NCBI GenBank assembly: GCA_900554985.1
Contig: USJQ01000018.1
Location: 1 to 11,154, forward strand
Origin: an uncultured Collinsella sp.
GTDB taxonomy: Bacteria; Actinomycetota; Coriobacteriia; Coriobacteriales; Coriobacteriaceae
Direction: 5' to 3'
Length of the DNA: 11,154 bases
Below, piece after piece: positions 7,941 to 11,154 of the stretch. The position numbers and the translations under genes were made by a program. The notes beneath the pieces are model-generated. The model was given only the letters and a program-made list of their open reading frames with translations. It did not search any database and was not told where the DNA came from. Every line of letters starts with the position of its first letter. The stretch's first letter is position 1.

Positions 7941-8039
7941 AGTGAGCTCCTCTCTGTAACGCCCGGCGAGACCGCGCGGCGGGCGCAAATACGGTGTAGC
8001 GCTAGCACAGCGCCGGCGACCCCGCGGAGGCCGCCTATA
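7941..8039 (-). other. Structured leader upstream of ygfK
   Basis: The non-coding gap before ygfK contains inverted repeats: a CGCCCG / CGGGCG pair (7960-7965 with 7980-7985) and the palindrome TAGCGCTA (7997-8004). It carries a GCCGGCGCT nonamer also present in the leader of ssnA. The ribosome binding site AGAGGAG lies about 7949-7955. No promoter hexamers stand out. The RNA structure is plausible but not assignable to a known family. Confidence 0.4.
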
Positions 8040-8073
8040 CGCGCGTCGGATGCGGCGAAACATCCGACGCGCG
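8040..8073 (-). terminator. 13-bp GC-rich hairpin after ssnA (attenuating terminator or mRNA-stabilising stem)
   Basis: A perfect 13-bp stem (8040-8052 with 8061-8073) encloses an eight-base loop that reads TTTCGCCG on the minus strand. It begins 16 nt after the ssnA stop. No T-run follows on either strand, so it is either a tail-less terminator or a 3'-end stabiliser that uncouples ssnA and ygfK levels. The sequence does not decide between these. Confidence 0.55.
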
Positions 8074-8089
8074 CGAAACTACTTGTGAA

Positions 8090-9445
8090 TTAGTAGGCGC
8101 GATCGTTGAGCGTGCTCCAGAGCTTCTTGGACTCAGCCATGGTCCACGCGTTGATCTTGTCCTCATCAATGCCAACGAACTCGCGATCCTTGTACAGGAC
8201 GCGGCCGTTGATGATGGTGGTGCGGCAGTTTTTGCCCATCATGCCAAAGAGCATGTGGCCGTCGATGTTCTCCTCGCTCAGCGGCGTAAAGGGCTTGTAG
8301 TCCATAACGATGACGTCGGCGGCAGCGCCGGCCTCGAGCACACCGAGCTTGCGGTCGAAGTACTTGCTCGCCATCTTGGCGTTGTTCTCGAACAGCATGG
8401 TCATGGCCTCGCACCAGCCCACGTTGGGCATGGCGGCGTTGTGGCGCTGAATGATCAGGAAGACCTTGAGGCTCTCGAGCATATCGTGAGTGTAGGCGTC
8501 GGTGCCCATGCACACGGGGATGCCGCGGCGGAAGAACTCGAGCACGGGGGCGCAGCCCACGGCGTTGCCCATATTGGATTCGGGGTTGTTGACGAGCCAG
8601 GTACCGGACTCCTTGACGATATCCATCTCGGCAGGCGTCACGTGGATGCAGTGGCCGAGCATGGTGTCGGGACCCAGCAGGTTGTGCTGCAGCAGGCGCT
8701 CGACGGGGCTGATGCCACCGCGGTTGAGGCGGGAGTCCCACACGTCATTCATGCCCTCGCACACATGGATGTGGAAGCCGGTCAGACCGTTGTTGGCCTC
8801 GGCCATCTTGTCCATGGTCTCGTCCGAAAGCGTAAAGGTGGCGTGACCGCCAAACATGGTGGCGATCATGTGGTTGTCGTTATCGCGACGCTCCTTGGCG
8901 GCCCACTGGGCAAACTCGGCGTTCTCGGCAATGGCCTGGTCGCATTTTTCCTGACCGCGGCGGTCGGAGACCTCGTAGCACAGGCACGAACGCATGCCCA
9001 GCTCCTGAGCTGCATCCTTAATGGTAAAGAGGCTGCCTGGGATCTCGCAGAAGCTCGCGTGGTGATCGAAGATCGTTGTGACGCCATCGCGGATGGAGTC
9101 AAGAATCGTGGCATAGGCGCTGGCCTTGGTGCCGTCGAGCGTCAGGTTGTCATCGATCTTCCACCACTGCTGCTCAAGATTCTCCAGGAAGTTGGTGGGG
9201 TTGCAGCCCTTAAGCGCAAGGCCGCGGGCCAGACCCGAGTAGATGTGGGTGTGGCAGTTGATGAGTCCGGGCATGATGAGGTTGCCCTGGGCGTCGACGT
9301 ACTCGGCATCAGGGTACTTGGCCTTGAGCTCGCGCTCGGGGCCTACTTCGACGATCGTATCTCCGTCAATGGCGACCGCACCGTTGGGAATGAACGGGGT
9401 CTGAGAATTGCGGGTAAAGACAGAACCGTTAGCGACCAGAAGCAT
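8090..9445 (-). CDS. ssnA: SsnA, putative aminohydrolase (amidohydrolase superfamily)
   Basis: This 451-residue metal-dependent amidohydrolase is close in length to E. coli SsnA (442). An N-terminal beta-sandwich leads to PGLINCHTH with His65 and His67, the first metal ligands. His225 and His227 lie in FHIHVCEG, His265/His268 in LGHCIH, and Asp316 in GTDAYTHD. These are the HxH, His, His and Asp ligands and acid/base set of cytosine/guanine deaminase-like enzymes. The C-terminus returns to the sandwich (GAAADVIVMDY). The start is ATG 9443-9445 because AAGGGAG sits six bases upstream; an ATG six codons earlier would place that site inside the gene. The gene lies between the purine permease and ygfK. 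In purine-degrading anaerobes SsnA is proposed to act hydrolytically on a ring intermediate after urate or xanthine; the true substrate is not fixed by sequence. Deaminase versus chlorohydrolase-type activity cannot be distinguished here. Confidence 0.93.
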   Translation of the reverse strand: MLLVANGSVFTRNSQTPFIPNGAVAIDGDTIVEVGPERELKAKYPDAEYVDAQGNLIMPGLINCHTHIYSGLARGLALKGCNPTNFLENLEQQWWKIDDNLTLDGTKASAYATILDSIRDGVTTIFDHHASFCEIPGSLFTIKDAAQELGMRSCLCYEVSDRRGQEKCDQAIAENAEFAQWAAKERRDNDNHMIATMFGGHATFTLSDETMDKMAEANNGLTGFHIHVCEGMNDVWDSRLNRGGISPVERLLQHNLLGPDTMLGHCIHVTPAEMDIVKESGTWLVNNPESNMGNAVGCAPVLEFFRRGIPVCMGTDAYTHDMLESLKVFLIIQRHNAAMPNVGWCEAMTMLFENNAKMASKYFDRKLGVLEAGAAADVIVMDYKPFTPLSEENIDGHMLFGMMGKNCRTTIINGRVLYKDREFVGIDEDKINAWTMAESKKLWSTLNDRAY

Positions 9446-9462
9446 GAATGCTCCCTTCAACA

Positions 9463-9590
9463 TCAGAGGCGGGGTTTGACACCTCTGACATAGCGGAAGT
9501 GCGAAGCGCCGGCCTACACCGGAAACGGGCCCTCTCCCGTCAACGCTTCACCAAAGGGGCAAGCCCTTTGAAGTGCGGCCTATCGCCGCA
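9463..9590 (-). promoter_or_regulatory. Multi-hairpin leader upstream of ssnA, candidate structured RNA
   Basis: In minus-strand order the RNA can form: a TGCGGC/GCCGCA hairpin (9574-9590); CAAAGGG/CCCTTTG (9552-9570); a three-way junction closed by GTGAAGCG with CGCTTCGCAC (9544-9551 with 9499-9508, one bulge) holding ACGGG/CCCGT (9525-9540) and CCGG/CCGG (9509-9522); and TCAGAGG/CCTCTGA (9463-9488) directly before the ribosome binding site. The last stem could mask or expose the site. I cannot match it to a known purine, xanthine or molybdenum-cofactor riboswitch. Coding potential appears absent. Confidence 0.42.
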
Positions 9591-9593
9591 TGG

Positions 9594-9625
9594 CGTCGGC
9601 GGACGAGGCGATACGTCCGCCGACG
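9594..9625 (-). terminator. 12-bp GC-rich hairpin after the permease gene
   Basis: A perfect 12-bp stem, CGTCGGCGGACG (9594-9605) with CGTCCGCCGACG (9614-9625), has an eight-base loop reading TATCGCCT on the minus strand. It starts 16 nt after the permease stop, the same offset as the hairpin after ssnA. There is no T-run. It could be a tail-less terminator giving partial read-through into ssnA, or a 3'-stabilising stem. Confidence 0.55.
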
Positions 9626-9641
9626 AATAGCACCGAATTGG

Positions 9642-11036
9642 TTACTTCTTGCTCTCGGGCAAGACCAGATCCACGGCAGCGTCCTTGGCGGCATCGATGT
9701 GCTGAGCCACGACCGGCGTCTGCGGAAGGATCAGATTAAGGACAATGGCCATGATTGCGGTGGGGGTTACGGCATTGGAGCCGATGACGGTGGACACCCA
9801 GGCGGGCATACCCTCGCCGGCAAGGCAACCGCTGGCCATCCAGATACCCAGGCCAAAGACGACGGAGGTGCCGACGATGGTGGTAGTGCGCTGCGTGAGG
9901 CCCTCGCGGGTGAACATGCGCACGCCATTCATGGTGATGGTGCCAAAGACGCCGACGGTCGCGCCGCCGATGACGGGCTGCGGGATAGCGGAAACGACGG
10001 CAGAGAGCTGCGGGAACAGACCGGCAATGGCAAAGACGGCCGCGATGATCACAAAGACCCACTTGTTGACGACCTTGTTGGAGCAGATGATGCCCACGTT
10101 CTGGCCAAGGGCGCTGGTGGGAAGACCGCCCAGCAGGCCGCCGACCATAGAAGTGAGGCCCTGGGACACGATAGCGCCGGAGAGCTCGCGCTCGGTGGGC
10201 ATACGGTCGATGGAGCCCAGGCAGGCGGCGGAGACGTCACCGATAACCTGGATGGCAACCATGGGGAACACGACGGCGAGGGTAATGCAGACCTCGGGAT
10301 CAAACTCGAGCGCGTAGGGCATGAGCTTGGGAAGGGCGAAGACCTGAGCGGTGGCGACGCTGGAGAAGTCGATCATGCCAAAGGGGATGGAGACGATCAT
10401 GCCAACGATCATGCCAAAGAACACGGATCCCAGCTTGAGCGTGCCCTTGCCAAAGTTGGCGAGCGCAAAGACCACGGCGAAGGTGATAAGAGCGACGCAC
10501 CAGGCCTGCGGGGTGCCCCACAGTGGCGTACCCATACCGCCGGCCATATACTTGACGGCCGTGGGATACAGCGAAACGCCGATGGAGAAGATGACCGTAC
10601 CGGTCACGACGGGTGGGAACAGCCACTTAATCTTGCTGTAGGCCAGACCAAAGAGGACCGCGACGGCACCGCCGACAATCTCGCCGCCCAACAGCGCGCC
10701 AAAGCTAAAGCCCGAGGCGCCCATGGCCTGCAGGGCCGGGAGGAACGCGAACGAAACGCCCATGACGATGGGCAGGCCGCCGCCGATGCGACGGAAGGGG
10801 GCAAAGTCCTGAAGGGCCGTGTCGATCGCCGAAAGAATGAGCGCGACCTGGATGATGTCGGTGCTCTGCTGGCTATTAAAGCCGTAGACGCCGGCCATGA
10901 TGACAGCCGGGGTGATGATGCCGGCAAACGATGCCAGTACGTGCTGAAGGGCACACGGGATCATTTCCTTAACGGGAGGCATGCCTTCACGAGTGAACAG
11001 GGCTTCAGTGCCGTTCGTAACCGTCTCCTGGGTCAT
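9642..11036 (-). CDS. NCS2-family purine permease (uracil-xanthine/urate permease type)
   Basis: This 464-residue integral membrane protein of the nucleobase-cation symporter-2 family is strongly hydrophobic, with about 14 expected membrane segments and a length close to E. coli XanQ (466) and UacT (482). It shows the family signature QNxG at Gln312-Asn313 (GQNVGIICSNK) and VIGD with Asp267, matching the conserved Gln-Asn and second acidic residue of XanQ. Unusually, the residue matching XanQ Glu272 is Gln263 (IQVIGD) and the one matching Asp304 is Gln292 (VSQGL). It probably imports xanthine, urate or a related purine with a cation; the operon supports a purine over uracil. The chosen start is ATG 11034-11036, with GGTGG close by and GAGGA 11 nt upstream; the N-terminus then reads MTQETVTNG. 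The ATG 29 codons earlier lies in the presumed leader and gives a basic, non-family extension. It is probably the first gene of the operon. Confidence 0.9.
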   Translation of the reverse strand: MTQETVTNGTEALFTREGMPPVKEMIPCALQHVLASFAGIITPAVIMAGVYGFNSQQSTDIIQVALILSAIDTALQDFAPFRRIGGGLPIVMGVSFAFLPALQAMGASGFSFGALLGGEIVGGAVAVLFGLAYSKIKWLFPPVVTGTVIFSIGVSLYPTAVKYMAGGMGTPLWGTPQAWCVALITFAVVFALANFGKGTLKLGSVFFGMIVGMIVSIPFGMIDFSSVATAQVFALPKLMPYALEFDPEVCITLAVVFPMVAIQVIGDVSAACLGSIDRMPTERELSGAIVSQGLTSMVGGLLGGLPTSALGQNVGIICSNKVVNKWVFVIIAAVFAIAGLFPQLSAVVSAIPQPVIGGATVGVFGTITMNGVRMFTREGLTQRTTTIVGTSVVFGLGIWMASGCLAGEGMPAWVSTVIGSNAVTPTAIMAIVLNLILPQTPVVAQHIDAAKDAAVDLVLPESKK

Positions 11037-11123
11037 TTGACCACCAATCCTCGAAATAGTTGTTTTCGCATCTAACGCCCTATTGTGACGCAGTGCGGGG
11101 TTGAGGTTGTGCCTTCGTTGCAT

Positions 11124-11152
11124 ATCGTATTAAAGATGATTCTCATTCTCAA
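11124..11152 (-). promoter_or_regulatory. Predicted sigma70-type promoter of the purine operon
   Basis: On the minus strand TTGAGA (11152-11147) matches five of six -35 bases. It is followed after exactly 17 bp by TACGAT (11129-11124), which matches four of six -10 bases. Transcription would start near 11117, leaving a leader of about 80 nt before the permease ATG. That leader carries a small CGAAA/TTTCG stem (11052-11068) near the ribosome binding site but no recognisable purine riboswitch. Confidence 0.55.
11135..11150. promoter_or_regulatory. Fur-box-like operator overlapping the promoter
   Basis: GAGAATGAGAATCATC (minus strand) resembles the classical Fur box of repeated GATAAT hexamers; over the 19-base classical form I count 14 matches. 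It covers part of the -35 element and the spacer, where a bound repressor would block the operon. The site is near the window edge, so it could instead serve a divergent gene outside. The regulator is inferred and could be another Fur-family metalloregulator. Confidence 0.4.
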
Positions 11153-11154
11153 TA

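Noticed and set aside
7941-8063. 41-residue N-terminal extension of YgfK
   Set aside because: It is Arg/Pro-rich, covers the intergenic hairpins and lacks a binding site, whereas ATG 7938-7940 has AGAGGAG and gives the family N-terminus.
9446-9463. Earlier ATG start for ssnA, six codons upstream
   Set aside because: The ribosome binding site AAGGGAG lies within those codons and serves the ATG at 9443-9445.
9552-9570. Rho-independent terminator at the CAAAGGG/CCCTTTG hairpin
   Set aside because: The stem is short and neither strand has a T-run after it.
5085-11075. Other long plus-strand ORFs (5085-6689, 7122-8093, 8255-9493, 9573-11075)
   Set aside because: All are antisense shadows of ygfK, ssnA and the permease; none has a plausible domain or start context.
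11037-11123. Purine (G-box), xanthine or other riboswitch in the permease leader
   Set aside because: I found only a short 5-bp stem and none of the three-stem core with conserved loops; about 80 nt of leader shows no known architecture.

Overview
The window looks like chromosomal DNA of a GC-rich, anaerobic gut actinobacterium, most likely Coriobacteriia and plausibly Collinsella. I infer this from base composition, AGGAG-type ribosome binding sites, an AbiEi-like/PD-(D/E)XK protein of a type I associate with that group, and an anaerobic purine locus. The assignment rests on protein recall, not on a marker gene.

Left part (1-1083, plus strand): an 11-bp tandem repeat, then one gene for a 332-residue protein with an AbiEi-like winged-helix region and a DUF559/PD-(D/E)XK-like C-terminal part. 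Middle-left (1084-1675): a gene-free gap between convergent genes. It holds an array of 15 alternating inverted 14-bp arms with a 61-62 bp period (1120-1565) and a rho-independent terminator (1571-1606) for the operon arriving from the right.

Right part (1675-11154, minus strand): a purine catabolism operon, read from right to left. A sigma70-type promoter overlaps a Fur-box-like sequence at the window edge. Then come an NCS2 purine permease, SsnA aminohydrolase, YgfK (dihydropyrimidine-dehydrogenase/GltD-like flavo-iron-sulfur protein), a four-cluster polyferredoxin, and an XdhD-type molybdenum hydroxylase. The last three genes are 11-12 nt apart. The permease-ssnA and ssnA-ygfK gaps (196 and 149 nt) are full of hairpins, and each opens with a GC-rich stem-loop 16 nt after the stop codon.

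Inferred joint role: the permease imports urate or xanthine, the molybdenum hydroxylase oxidises or reduces the purine ring, polyferredoxin and YgfK move electrons to or from NAD(P), and SsnA deaminates an intermediate. Related ygfK-ssnA-xdhD loci are associated with selenium-dependent molybdenum hydroxylases and with urate/purine breakdown by gut anaerobes.

Main oddities: (1) xdhD has an in-frame amber codon at 1840-1842, 15 residues before the conserved Gly-Ile-Gly-Glu that carries the presumed catalytic glutamate, while the downstream frame remains intact for 54 codons. (2) The regular inverted array is not a CRISPR and reverses core orientation around about 1388, making a roughly 350-bp quasi-palindrome. 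(3) The permease has Gln at two positions that are acidic in the xanthine carrier XanQ.
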